DNA of 64,000 nucleotides from contig MU623347.1 of the NCBI GenBank assembly GCA_025201765.1, forward strand, positions 1 through 64,000, in the 5' to 3' direction. Below, one piece after another: positions 14,067 to 25,998 of this stretch; within the stretch, counting starts at the first letter, position 1; each line of letters begins with the position of its first letter. Under the pieces are notes generated by a model that did no database searches, was not told the DNA's origin, and saw only the letters and a list, made by a program, of their open reading frames with translations. The translations under genes were made by a program, and so were the position numbers. Origin of the DNA: Daldinia sp. FL1419. Its lineage: Eukaryota > Ascomycota > Sordariomycetes > Xylariales > Hypoxylaceae.

Positions 14067-15374
14067 ATATATACCAAAAAATCTTATACAAAAATAAATA
14101 CATTTTCAAATGGAAAATTATACTTATTAAGATTTAAATCTAAATACATTAAAAAATCACTAAAAATCTACAACAAACCATTATCGGAAAATAATAAAAC
14201 ATTTAATATTAATTAAACCTCCTAAATAAAAAATCACTATAATAATAATATATAAAGATAATATAAATTATTAGGAATAAAATAATATATATACACTTTC
14301 CTCCAAAATTAATTCCCCTATAAACCTTATATTATAATTAATAAATATTAATAAAATAAATATAAAGCAAAATTATACCACAAAATAATTACAATATTAA
14401 TAACGCTAAAATAAATAATCTTCCCAAAACTACTAAAATGTATAAGAATCATAAACCTAGTAAACAAAGAATTAAATATAATAAAAACAATTGTTAAATA
14501 TTATTAATAATTTCTTAATAAATTTCTTAAAGATTTAAAAACCTTAAAAAAACCATAGTAAAACCTCAATAATTAACTCCCAAAACTATGCTAAAAAAGT
14601 GTAACCACACTCTTTATATAATTTTCCATCTTTAATAAACAAATTATTTTCATAATATGCAATTATATTAGGGTTATAATTTTAATATAATATAATATTA
14701 AAATAATATACTAAATCCAAGATATTGTAATAATTTCCAATAAAAGGATCAAAATATTTAAAAAGGGTTAATAACGGAATAATACTGAAAAGATAACAGA
14801 ATACCTACAGATATATAAGCTTTTTTTTATTTAACATAATATATATATAAAAGCAAAATAGGTTTTTTGAGGTAGTATTGGACCGTGAACACAATGGGTA
14901 TAATAATATTATATTATAATATTATAAAATATAAATAAAGTATATAAAAAGGATTAAGGTTAATCAAAAAAGGTTACAGATTAATAACACCATTTTAAAC
15001 CATTTTAAAAAATAAATATAATATCATAATATTAAAAAAAAAATTATAAAAATAAAAATATATAATAGTTTTTTATAAAGATATAAAGTTATTTACATAT
15101 ATTTATACCCTATACAAATCGCATATATCCCAACCCTCTTTCAAAATAACCTCTTTACAATACAACAACATTTTTATTATTTATTAAAAAAAATAATAAA
15201 GCCATTTTAAATTTCGTTATTATTTTATATTTGGACTGCCATTATATCACTTCATATAACTAATATTATAATATATAAAATATTTTTCTATATTAAAGTT
15301 TAATTATTTTTATTAAAAGGTAAATTTTAATAAGAATATAAGATAAAATTAAAATTATAATAATATAGTTTATT

Positions 15375-15480
15375 TGGATAGGTAGCAGGTAGGTTTTCTT
15401 TGGAACATAATTCTTACCCGGAATAAATACCAAGAGATGGATTGGATACCTGTAATATATTCTAGGTAAATCGGGGTAGT
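15375..15480. other. Less degraded patch within the AT block
   Basis: This 100-bp patch has near-normal composition and contains the TAGG/ATTCTAGG type motifs seen in the gene-bearing block. A 71-codon minus-strand ORF overlaps it (15,293-15,508), but it is hydrophobic low-complexity sequence of AT-rich origin and I do not consider it a gene. Confidence 0.3.
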
Positions 15481-16799
15481 AATAAATAAATAAATAATAA
15501 ATATCCACATACCTTATCTTATTAATTTTATTAAAATTTGATTTCTTTGTATTATTTAGTTAATAAAAGATTTTCAAAGGTTTTTCTTATTTTTATTGTC
15601 AGAATTATTTCATTAATACCTCCCAGGAATATCCTTCTATACCCTTATATTATTAAATAATTAAGTATATTCTTCTTAAATACCAACCATTTATTTATTA
15701 ATTTTAATTTAATAATATTATTTAAGATTATAATACCTATTTTTGTTTTTAAAATTATTAATAAAATATTAAAAAAGGTTTTATAATATTTTAAAAATCC
15801 TTATTAATTTGCTTCAATAAAACCATTTTATTACTATAATTAATAAATTAAACAATTCAAATACTTAATTTAATATAATTATAAGGTGTGTAATTTAGTT
15901 TAAAATTATTATTAAGTTAATACCTAAATTTTTGTTTAATAAATCCAAGGTAAGTATTTTAAATAAAGTATTAAAATATTATGGTAAATTTTATGGAATA
16001 ATGATTTCAAAATTAAAATAATTCATATTTAAATCATTTAAAAAAGGTATTAATAATATATTATTAATATTTAATAAAGGTAATTTTAATAATATTATTA
16101 ATAACAAATAATTAAAATTTTTAAAATAATTATTTTTTATAAAATTTTTAATTTATAATTACTTTAACTTTTAAATTAAATATAAAAAATTATTTTTATT
16201 TAAATATTTAAAAAATAATACCTTTTATAATAATTATTTTTTTAAATTATATTTTATTATTATTTTATTTATTTATTTTATAATATCATTTTTAGAATAT
16301 ATTACTTAAATAATTAAATAATAATTTATAATATTATTAAAATTATTATTTTATATTTTAAAAACTTTAATAATATTATAATATATATTTTAAAATAATA
16401 AGATAAAATTTGAAATTATTATTAATTAATATATATTTTAATATAATAATAATTTTATAAAAAATTAAATTAATATTTTAATATTAAAAATAATTATAAA
16501 AAATAAAGGATTTTTTATTATAACTCTTAGCCTTCAACGCCTCTTAAATTTCAATATTTTAGAATTCCTTTTTATCTCTATTTTCTTACTTCTTTTATTT
16601 AAATACACAATGAAAATTACTATAATTTAAATTAAATATATTTTATAAATAAAATATCAAATATAGAATCAAATAATATATTTAATTAAAATAAATTAAT
16701 TTTTGGTTAAGTTTCCAAACTTATAACCTATTATAATAAAATATATATATGAGGTAAATTACTTATATTATTAAATTTATCTTAAAGAATAAATGGGTA

Positions 16800-19700
16800 T
16801 ATTTACAATATATAAGGTCATGGATATGGGGCATATTATATCCCTGTATACCAGCCACATACATTCCAACAGTAGGCTAGCAGCAACGTCGTAACTACAG
16901 TGGGCTGTTTGTTGTCTAGCATCTTGTGCACTAATCCGACTGAGACGCGTACTGCGAGACTAGCATGATGGGACATGTCGACGACGCGGTCGCCCACTTG
17001 CGAGTACTCGACATTTTGACTTAGTTTTGACTGCTCTTGGAAGTATAATGCGTCCACTATCCTGACCCCGTCGATAGACGGTTTTTTATGACGCGTAGGC
17101 GGTTCACGTTCATCGGGCTCATTGCCGCCAGGAATTCTCCCTTAAAGTCAATTATAGATACTCCGCGTGAATCGAGCAACGTATCTTCGGTATTCTTGAA
17201 ATTCTTGTCCCCTCGGAGTGGACACGAACCCCTTATGAGCGCTGGACCCCGTAATAACTGTATGATTAGTATTTAACGAAAGCATACCTTGCGTAGGTTA
17301 GATTGTACATTCTGACATAAATATAGGGAGTCCCTTTTTTACGAAAGGATATGCCCAGCCGTAGGTAGTGCTAAGGATAGCCGCTTAGAGTGTCTTATTT
17401 ACTGACCACAGTGATGGGACATATATAATATTATGTACTACCTTTCTCGGCGGTAGGGGGCCCGGATGACCTCGCGCCGGCTTCGTCCGCGTAGGTATTA
17501 TACGGACGCACCCGTACAATGCACTGCGGTGCGTCTATCTAACTACGATAGAATGGAATATTCATGTCAGCTAATCGAAGTTGTTAGCAACAGATATCTT
17601 ACGTAAGGATATAGTAATGTGTATCTTTAGATTCTTGGCTGCGGAATATACATCTTCAGGCAGATGAAGTACAGTGCTGATATTGATATTGCGAAGCCCA
17701 AGAATAAGTTTGCTACTCAACTTGCTTTTAGCTCCCGTAATCAACGAAACGGCTTCAATGGTTAATCAAGTGCTATACATCCGGTCTTTAGGAAAATAAC
17801 TAGTCCTCTACCCTATGGTCTCGAAGTCAAGGTATTTCACTTAAGCATAGTAAGTCACGCTAAGTGAAATGCACACCGTTACCCGCAAGTACCAGGTTGC
17901 CGAGGAGCTTAAAGTACAATTGTTTCCTATCCCCCCTTAATAGTTAACTTTGGGTCCGCTCCACAGTAGCCCCCTAAGTAGCCTAGTCGGTGCCAGAGAA
18001 GTAAGTCTACCTAGGTTAGCACTCTCGTATACTCTACTTTAACTACGTCCTGTAGCCCGCAACTTGGGAATAGTATTTCAGGTGTTTTCCTACTTCCATA
18101 TCGATCTTCTTTATGTGTACCCTGGATTTGGTCACTCCTTCATCTCCTATCCTTTACCTACGGGTTTAAAGGCCGAAGGGTTGGTCCTCGTACCCGAATG
18201 AGAAAAGCTACTCAGCGTTCAATACTTGGCGAAGGGCGTAAAGGGATGAAGAGAATGCGCTGTCCATTGTGGAACCAGAGAATTGATTCTTACTGATATG
18301 CTGCCCCAAGCTTCAGCGTTGACAGTTTGACACCGGTACTCACATTTAGTAATAAAACCAGGGGTTAATCAACCGCAAAAGATTTGAGGGGTAAAATATA
18401 TCGGAGTCAGAGGGCTATCATATATCAGTCTTACTGTAGGAGCTTATTCTCTACTAACGTACTGCACTCCTATCGTCTTCAGTCTTGTGAATGTAAGTCA
18501 AGCTCATCTCTGGGCCGTCTTTTATTGTTATTATAGTCACCATAGTATAAACTTACGAATTATTTTGAGCCTCTAATGCTGGATCCTCCGCCATATCTAA
18601 TGGGATGGGAAGATGGTGTTTGTGTTACGGAATAGTGTCGTCCCTGTATGATATTTCAGACATACGATCAAGTCATTCAACACGATTTCTCATTTTAAAG
18701 GATAACTTAATACCTTACTACGTTTCAAGCAAAGGCAATCCTCCTCTATACACTCTTATAGTTAAAAGTCAAGCCCCAAAATGAAAAATTCCAGACACGC
18801 CCCAGTAGGTATTTGGTGAAGGTTCCCCCTTCGTATTATGCTATACCTATGCCGTTAGCTATCAACATGTGTTTACTTCCTCTACAATATTTGAGACTCC
18901 AGCGAAGTTTGATTCCCGTAGTGTTTCCTCCCGCAACCTTTCATTAGCCTCCTTGCCTTCAGGCGTATACCTACCATATCAGGGGGTACTTACGGATATT
19001 AGCGCACATCTTGTCGTAGAAACTGCAAGGGATAAGATTATATATACGGTTTAATCATCCAATCACTAACGAAACTCCCATAGGCCTCCTTATCTTGAGC
19101 CATAGTCCATCAAGATATGTACTAGCACTAACATCAACTCACCTTGCAAAGAGAAAATGAAGTATCGCTACCGCCTTCCTGGCAAGTGTAGGAAATTCAC
19201 GGACAAAGGCGCAAATGGAGTCATAGGGCTCCATTTATAGAGTCCAAGCGGATATGTTGAGGGCCGAAAACTCTTTGCCAAGTTCGCCAGCGGCCTCATC
19301 ACCCTTCGCTTATGAACGAACGGCCATAATTAGATGCGATGGTCTAAATCTTAAAAATTGCTGGCATCCTTCAAAACTAAGCCCTGTATCAGGGCTCTAG
19401 CCTGTGATATATATAGAATAAAGGACTTATTCTATATGTAGTTACCTTTAGCCACAGTTGTAGATAGGTTCCTCGTGGAACAACGAAGTTGTTTCCTTGC
19501 TGCTTGGTCCGCCCCGTTACACCCTATATTGCTCCCCATAATTATGTCAGCCTTGCGAGTGAGATTTGTACCTGCTGGCAAAGGTTTCGGTCTAAAATAT
19601 TGTCGATAGAGAAAGTAAATATTTATAGCTTTGAAAGCGGCCCGACCTTCGAGTCCGGATGACATAGTTGCATGTTGATGACTGAAACGGCTACAAAAAT

Positions 19701-20783
19701 CTAGAATAGATTCCTGCTGAATAACGCTAAGTACGTGCAGTTGGTTATGAAATAATTAATGATGCACCGAATAGATATTCTCGATTGATGCTGTACACTT
19801 TCTTGGTTTCTATAAATTCACTTGGTCATCTCAGAGGATAGACAGACACAATCTCTCATTATGTGTACCGCTATGGCTATCGCGGTCCGAAGGCCGAAGT
19901 TTCGAACATAGATAAAGCGTGGATATCTCGCACATTATTTACAATAATTTTCTTCAAGGGGGAATAACTACTTTATTAGCTATAGCCACGACCCGATGGT
20001 AGATGAGTGGTGTATCAAGCTTGGGTGTATCTGTGACCTGTTGGAACACTTATGCACAAATAATGAATTGCATAGTAGTTTGTATAAATCGCTTAAACCA
20101 GGATTAACGAATGACTACTCTATGATTGGTCACTGAGAATGCACTTAGTTTTACACTAATGCACGATCCCGTGTGTAAGAACCTTAATTTTTTTTGAGCC
20201 TATTAGGTACGAAAGGAAAACAAATGATATTTATTATGGGAAATATAACAGTAATGAGATTTTGCTAGATTTGCTTATGTAGTGTGTAATTAGCATAGCT
20301 TATGTGTTATTGTTCTCTGCGTCTGGGCTAATGGCGGTGCTGTAAGTTGGGGCACTAAATAGGTGTGGTCTATCACCCCGCGAAGTTAAACTTTAGTGTT
20401 GAGAAATAAGATAGTGGTACTGAGCGACCATTTCTGATCTGTCGAAATAAACCTAAGAGCTTCTATTCTATACAAGACATAGCTACATGGGATTTGCACT
20501 CTCACCTTATAACAATCTTTGATCTAAACATTCGCTGAATAGGTACCTTGAGTAATATTGCATATTCCGAGACACTTTTGGTCGGACACAGCGCAGTGAG
20601 GGCGACGCTGTCGTTGTTACTCTTGATATTACTTTATAAGGCCTGCTCGTGGATAATAATAATAAAAAAGGGGGGCGATATGTTATATAATAAAACTATA
20701 ACTATCGAGAAATTCATCACTGCTCAATCTTTGATAGCGAACTCTAAACGGGTAGGTACCTAGGCTATTGTTCATAGGAGCTT
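16800..20783. other. Gene-free stretch of normal composition
   Basis: Composition returns to about 40-45% GC at 16,800, but all six frames are densely stopped and the longest ORFs are under 80 codons. No splice-joined gene could be assembled apart from a decayed SDR segment at 19,432-19,665. The lack of strong AT bias says this DNA was not heavily hit by RIP, so it is either old, neutrally decaying genic DNA or plain intergenic sequence at the border of the AT block. Confidence 0.6.
19432..19665 (-). pseudogene. Decayed N-terminal fragment of a short-chain dehydrogenase
   Basis: The minus-strand frame reads FLYRQYFRPKPLPAGTNL, then KADIIMGSNIG, then AARKQL. This mirrors the N-terminus of the intact SDR at 22,431-23,564 (YFYRQLFVTPPP, KTAIITGANSGIG, EAARQL) in the same order and spacing. 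The glycine motif is damaged (GSNIGCNG instead of GANSGIG) and similarity fades after about 60 codons. No catalytic YxxxK region was found downstream. It is best read as a dead copy of the neighbouring SDR family; the composition does not look like RIP. Confidence 0.5.
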
Positions 20784-21662
20784 TTACCTCTCTTTCTTCG
20801 CACCGTGAGGGAAATTGTGTGATTTCGAGTTGTATTCGGGATATCTTTCTCTGTACCTATTAGGCGAATAATTTAGCTTCGAAATGGTAAAGTGTAGACA
20901 TCTAACACGCGACGGTCGTCTTACCCTAGCAATAGTTTTCCTACAAAATATGCCATCGGATACTGGATCAACCTCAGAATCCACACGGGCACCCAGAAAC
21001 TGGGAGTGTAAAAGATAATACCGCTATTCAGGTTAATCAATGATAACTGGAAAACAGAGGGTTCGAAACCCTGAATTTTGCAATCTCGAAGATACCCCAA
21101 GATGTTTCGCACCCAGTTCTCGTCGAATCCGTACTCGACAGTTTGCGGTTGAAGCCAAACCTTGAACACAACGTCTTCTCGAACAGGAAATTTCGCCCAG
21201 AAACGATGGCTATTTATTTGTTTAACCGATATCCACGAGAACATAACTGTTTAGGTGGAGATTACTAACAGGGTACCAGCAGGGACTTCCAAGGCCTCGT
21301 CGTCCTTGGTGATTGAATATTCTTTCCCATTCTTAATTACCGCCAAGGTTCCTTGCTCTACTTGGAATATTTCATCTTGTTCTAGGTGAATATGCCTATT
21401 GAAGTCCCGAATGAGAAGCTGTTGACGGTAACAAAGGAGGAAGATTAGAGACAAGAGTTTATCCTTACAATGGCGGGCCGGAGAGTCCATCACGAGCAGC
21501 CTGATTTTCTGCGTAGTGCGTTTCTTTCACGGTCAAATTGCCATCTTCGTCGTATAGAAACTCATAAAGTGCCGCATCGCTTACAGCAAGCATACGAGGT
21601 CCTAAGGGGGTATCAGTGCGCCGAGGACGTGGCGAAAGCCATAGTTGCCAACTACGTGCCAT
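20784..21662 (-). CDS. Cupin-domain protein (cupin_2-like), 225 aa
   Basis: Four exons on the minus strand join in frame: 21662-21469, 21395-21270, 21209-20925 and 20856-20784, with introns of 73, 60 and 68 bp that start GTAAGG, GTTAGT and GTAAGA and end in TAG. The total of 678 nt gives 225 aa. The cupin signature is complete: HIHLEQDE followed after six residues by Gly matches HxHx4Ex6G, and VPAGTLH supplies the second histidine, so two His, one Glu and a third His could hold a metal. The C-terminal third is aromatic and hydrophobic (FWVPVWILRLIQYPM) and may contact membrane. No signal peptide is evident. Small fungal cupins of this type have no assigned reaction that I can name. It is the leftmost gene of the accessory group. 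Start choice is the only Met ahead of the conserved GPRMLAVSDAALYEF segment, so the first 20 residues are less sure. Confidence 0.8.
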
Positions 21663-22430
21663 GCTGACGAACTTCCCCGATTTCCTACGGAAAAGTAGAA
21701 TTTGGGTAACACGTACGGATCTCGGGTAGTGAGCGTCTCAACTGCTTAGGCAATAGCGAATCCTCTTAGGATTCTATGATGAGATATATACCTGGTAGTT
21801 ATATACGTGCTCAGAGAGGTATCGGGGTGGGTGGTCAGGTAGGTACCTAGATTAGCCCCTCGCGAGAGAGCGAAGGCGTTTACATACATTTTAGGTCTAC
21901 CTTGTGATCGATCTGAGGAATCCTACTTTCCATGTAGCTTATTATGCTGTAAGACTCGTATCTTACTACCTACTAAGCCATCCCCTATCGCGAAGTAATT
22001 CGATCGTATACATTCACGACAATACTCACGGTTTATATCAGGTTTGCTGTTACTAAATACTTAACTAACCTAGGTGTCTAGGTAGGTAGGTAGGTACCTA
22101 CTCTATATATACAGATACTTATTAGGTACATTGGGTACACATGCAGGCTAGATAGAGTGTTCTTTGCTGCATAATTCCGATGTAACGTCGGATCGGGCAA
22201 GTCAAGATCGGATGCGATTATCAACGATGTAATCGGCCAAATTGTAGGAGTGGGCCTAGCAACGACCAGAAAAGGTATCTATCTTCCAATAATCTTGGGT
22301 GGAGTAAGACGATCATCGAAATCTCACTGAATTGGTTATAGATTCAATACAAACGCGTGGTTTAATGGTAGACCTCTGGTTGATTGTATTACCACGGGAA
22401 CGTAAAGGGGCACAGACGCCGCGCGTCTTA

Positions 22431-23564
22431 CTACTTAGATTTTGATATCTCGCTGATGATGTCCCTAACACCCGCGAATGAAAGCTCATCTAATGTTTCC
22501 TCGTAAACCTGTTTCGAAAGGCGCAATCCTTCAGGCTTATACAATATCGCCGCCATGCTAGAATTTCCATGTTACTCATGTGGCTAAGTACCAAGGTACC
22601 TAGATAGGTAGGTATCTAAGGTGGTTCGGGAATGGGAGTAGGGTATTACTTACGGCTGGGTTTTGGCGTCCTCAATATATTGCCCATGGGCCAGCTTGCC
22701 AAGTGTAGTAACGGCATGAATCAATGTGCGAGCACCAACAGAGCTAGTCCGGCCTAACCAATAAATCTGAATCTTGTATATGACGCGGGCGATGCCTTGG
22801 ATATCGCGACCTAGTTCCGAACCACCGCAGAATCCGGGGTTGGCGCAAGAAAGAGTAACGACAGACGGAGAGATATGTTTTGCAAGCTCTGTTAGAAATA
22901 ATTGCCCGAGAAGTTTTGTCGCTCCATAACGATCCATCACCTCCCATTTCGACTTTGTCTGTTTGAATTCAGGGAGTACGGGTATCGACTTTCCTTCCTC
23001 AAACTTTGTCCAGGCCGCCGTATCGGATGATACTACACAGATGTGGCCAGGCTGGCCTCCGACCCTCTTCTCCCTGATGATAGGTAATAATAGGACTGTG
23101 AGAAGTACAGTCGCCAGGAAGTTTACTTGCACACTCTCTTCATAGCCAGTAGGGCTGAATGACTCTGTAACCTTGAATATACCGGCATTGAGAATAGCGA
23201 TGTCAAGATGTTCTAAGTGCTTAGCACGGTATGTAAATGCAATGATGGAGTCGTATGACGAAAGGTCCAACTTCCAGACCTGGATGAATTCAAATGGGAG
23301 GTTACGACCGTGAGCGAGACCTTGCCGAGCTATTTCACCTCTCATTTCATCGCGAACAGCCAGGATAACCCTGCAGCCTAGATCTAGAAGCTGACGTGCT
23401 GCCTCTAATCCTATCCCGCTGTTCGCTCCCGTGATTATAGCCGTCTTTCCGCTCAAATCTACATTTCGACGTAACACAGGTGGGGGAGTGACGAAAAGTT
23501 GACGGTAGAAGTAATGAAGTGTGCCTGCTCTTGTCTCAGGTGATACATCGAAAACTGTGGCCAT
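22431..23564 (-). CDS. Short-chain dehydrogenase/reductase (SDR), 345 aa
   Basis: Two exons: 23564-22654 and 22557-22431, joined across a 96-bp intron (GTAAGT...CTAG), give 1,038 nt and 345 aa. Without the splice the frame stops at 304 aa; the second exon adds a plausible C-terminus (YKPEGLRLSKQVYEETLDE) typical of the fungal retinol-dehydrogenase/WWOX-like SDRs. Visible motifs are TGANSGIG at residues 45-52 (cofactor-binding glycines), LNAG near 125, a VVSSD serine, and YGATK near 213 (catalytic Tyr/Lys). No signal peptide or clear membrane segment is present at the N-terminus. It probably reduces or oxidises a carbonyl/alcohol with NAD(P)H; the substrate is unknown. It is co-oriented with, and 408 bp downstream of, the regulator gene. 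A decayed relative lies at 19.4-19.7 kb. Confidence 0.88.
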
Positions 23565-23971
23565 GCTGAGTTGGAATTCGTCTCTTAGGTAGAACTATTT
23601 GGTGATGAGAAGATTCGGATTTTTACTGATGAGATTCTGATCAATAGATCCCAACTTCGAACACAGGATTGCTTTTTTTTTTCTTTTTGCATGAAACGAA
23701 ATTCAACACGTCTCTTTGAAATGGTATTAGAGGATAACCGGGTACGGAGTAATTGCAAGGTATACAAGGTATATAAGAGGCGCACAACACCCCCACAAGG
23801 AGTTAAAAGGTTGGATATTACCGAATCGATACACCTATAATGGAAGCCACTCTACGTCCATATGACCTCGATCACCGGGTATTCTAACAGGTGGCTGAAA
23901 CACATATACGCCAGACCGATAGCTCTAACCAATCGATTAATTCCATCCAGTTTATCTAACCCGTACCAAAA

Positions 23972-25697
23972 CTAGACAAAAAGAGGGGGAATCGAACAGC
24001 GAGTAATTATATGGCTTAGCTTGTCCCAGTAATTAATATCACCGTTAGACAAGTCGTCTTGTGCCCAGATCGCTTGCGTCAATATCCTTGTGTGGTTGAA
24101 CGACCGTGATGAATCTTGCTTCTCGGACCTAGATATGAGATCAAGAATTACCGTTCGTTGTTCGTCCCGCCTAGCCTCGCAGCCAAGGATGAATATAGGA
24201 AATTGTCGAACACAAGACTCTAGCTGCGAAAATATGACAAATGCCTTGTCGATATAATGCTGTGTCCTAGTCGATGTTTGGTTGAGTAAATCCCCAGACG
24301 CCTGGTTGAGGTAAACTAGCATGGCCAACTGATACAATTCCATTATCAACGGCGTATCTGCATCATCATTAGCTGCAGTTTGCATTGGCATATTCCTGAT
24401 CCTCCAATCAAGGATCTTCAAGAAGCTTTTGTAATCGTCTACATTCTCAACGGACATTCTATTCGGCGGTTTACTAGATACCGCATCACAGACTTCCGAT
24501 AATAGTGCCATGGTTGCGAGAGCCGGTGGCGGCGTATGCGAAGGCTAACCATATATTAGAAACTTCACTTTGGCTTTGGTGTTCGTATACTAACCTCCGC
24601 GCGGACACTCGATATACTCTCCGTGTTTTCCTTATTCCAATGTCGCAAGGTAAAACGAGCCAGGATATCGTAGTAGTATACCCAGTCCAATAGCATAGCC
24701 AAGTCACTGCTCTGGGGGTACTTATCCAGGGCCACTGTTTTAATTATGTTCTTTACACCGGAGAGATACCACATCCATTGTCCCGAGGTGCAGGAGGCTT
24801 GGTAGACCTAATAGTCCGGGTTAGCACATTATGCATAGGTATTATGAAGGACAGCAGGTGGGCTCGTATTAACCTCGAAAGAGCATAATAACATTCCTGC
24901 GACAACATGCTGAATGGCTTCAGTAAGACTCAGTTGACCTTTTGCCGCTGCCGATAGGGACTTTATGGCAGAGATCTTGAACTCTACGGCTTGCGAGTGA
25001 ACATCGTGACGATGGAGGGATGAAAAGGCGAGCAGCGACTGAAGCGCTGCTGTGGCGGATGTCGTATCGGCACCTAGAGCAATCCGGATTATTGTGTTGC
25101 CTAGACCTACAGGATCATGGCCAAGTATGGGAAGAGATTGTGAGGCGGTGGATTGAACTAGGTTTCTCAGTCAAAGAACTTAGAAATCGGCATTATCAAA
25201 GTCCGAAGGGACTGCGGGAACTTACAGTACTCGAATAGGCTTGGGTCACTAAACTTCAGTCTCAGGGGGTTCCATGATAACGGTATAGAGATTGGACAGG
25301 TATAATCTAAAACTTATTAGACTTATAACCACCCAGTGTATAGATACTGTCAATAGAACGGCTCACTGTTAGTTCTTGAGTTTCTAAAGTGATAGTGCAT
25401 CTCGACATCACCGTATGATACGTGAGTAATACGGGCAGCGGAGGGATTCCCCGACGACGACGTGTACGGTGGTGCATGCGGCGGAGACTTTCCGACCACG
25501 GCACGCCTACCGTCACTAGCATTAGGCCAGGATAGATGAAGACCGGAACCATTAGTTTTCCGTTTTGATGGAAATTGCTTTACGCGAGCTGCGGCACCAC
25601 GATCTAGATTCAACACTTTTAGATTGGTGCTCTCTTTTATCATAGAACATTCGACAATAGCCAATTCCAACTCTTTTTCCATTTTCTTAGCATTCAT
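23972..25697 (-). CDS. Fungal-specific transcription factor (Fungal_trans_2 type) without a visible Zn2Cys6 cluster, 493 aa
   Basis: Five exons join in frame: 25697-25367, 25306-25226, 25157-24874, 24807-24595 and 24544-23972, with introns of 60, 68, 66 and 50 bp, all GT-AG; 1,482 nt, 493 aa. The body matches the Fungal_trans_2/ARCA-like middle-homology family: LFEYFQSTASQSL, LLAFSSLHRHDVHSQAVEF, IQHVVAGMLLCSF, SGQWMWYLSGVK, LAMLLDWVYYYDILARF and LLSEVCDAVSS are all in order. The segment SGLHLSWPNASDGRRAVVG is the part that normally follows the DNA-binding zinc cluster, but the 60 residues before it hold a single cysteine. Directly upstream of the ATG is a stop within ctttag, which could be an intron acceptor, so a missing upstream exon is possible. 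A 40-codon frame at about 25,735-25,857 reads MGKCPCFHCRRLEIS but does not fit the C6 spacing. It is probably the local regulator of the accessory group. Confidence 0.8.
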
Positions 25698-25971
25698 GTT
25701 CTTGGGCTAAAGTGGAATTTATTATCAGGTGTTCGTCGGAAAAGTTGGCGAGACAAAGTGTGCAAACGGTGTTTCGGTTAGATGGTTCTCTAGAAACATG
25801 CGAGAGATTTCTAATCTTCTACAATGAAAACATGGACACTTGCCCATTATATTGAATCAAGGTTACACTGCATCATGCACATAATCTGCTAAGAGACTAA
25901 CTAAGGGATGCACTAGCGGCTTACCCGGTAAGCATGGAGCTTTGCTTCTATTTATGTATTGGGGTGTATTT

Positions 25972-25998
25972 CGGGTATCTCGGGTATCTCGGGTATCT
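25972..25998. repeat. 9-bp tandem repeat, three copies of CGGGTATCT
   Basis: Three perfect consecutive copies lie in the intergenic region upstream of the regulator gene. The CGGG core could be a regulator contact site or simply a microsatellite. Confidence 0.8.

Larger units (their letters stand above)
1..16800. repeat. AT-rich RIP-like heterochromatic block (left)
   Basis: The sequence is extremely A+T rich, with TA, TTA and TAA steps everywhere, no open frame longer than about 70 codons and no intact gene. The change to normal composition at about 16,800 is abrupt. Different segments are depleted in C (for example 3.3-5.5 kb) or in G (for example 11-13.9 kb) on the + strand, as expected when cytosines of one strand were converted. 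Two element types can still be read inside it, a Copia pol and a LINE reverse transcriptase. The rest (1-3,290, 6,920-10,900 and 14,070-16,800) I could not assign. The block runs off the left edge, so its full size is unknown; a centromeric or subtelomeric position cannot be excluded, but no telomere repeat is seen. Confidence 0.9.

Noticed and set aside
21055..21080. tRNA B-box-like GGTTCGAAACC
   Set aside because: It lies inside an exon of the cupin gene, with no A box or cloverleaf around it.
20784..21662. Three separate small ORFs in three frames instead of one cupin gene
   Set aside because: Splicing with GTAAGG, GTTAGT and GTAAGA donors joins them into a 225-aa protein with a complete cupin motif across the first junction.
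25735..25857. Cysteine-bearing 40-codon frame as the missing zinc cluster of the regulator
   Set aside because: The spacing (CPCFHC then no further cysteines) does not fit a Zn2Cys6 cluster, and no clean splice into the regulator's first exon was found.
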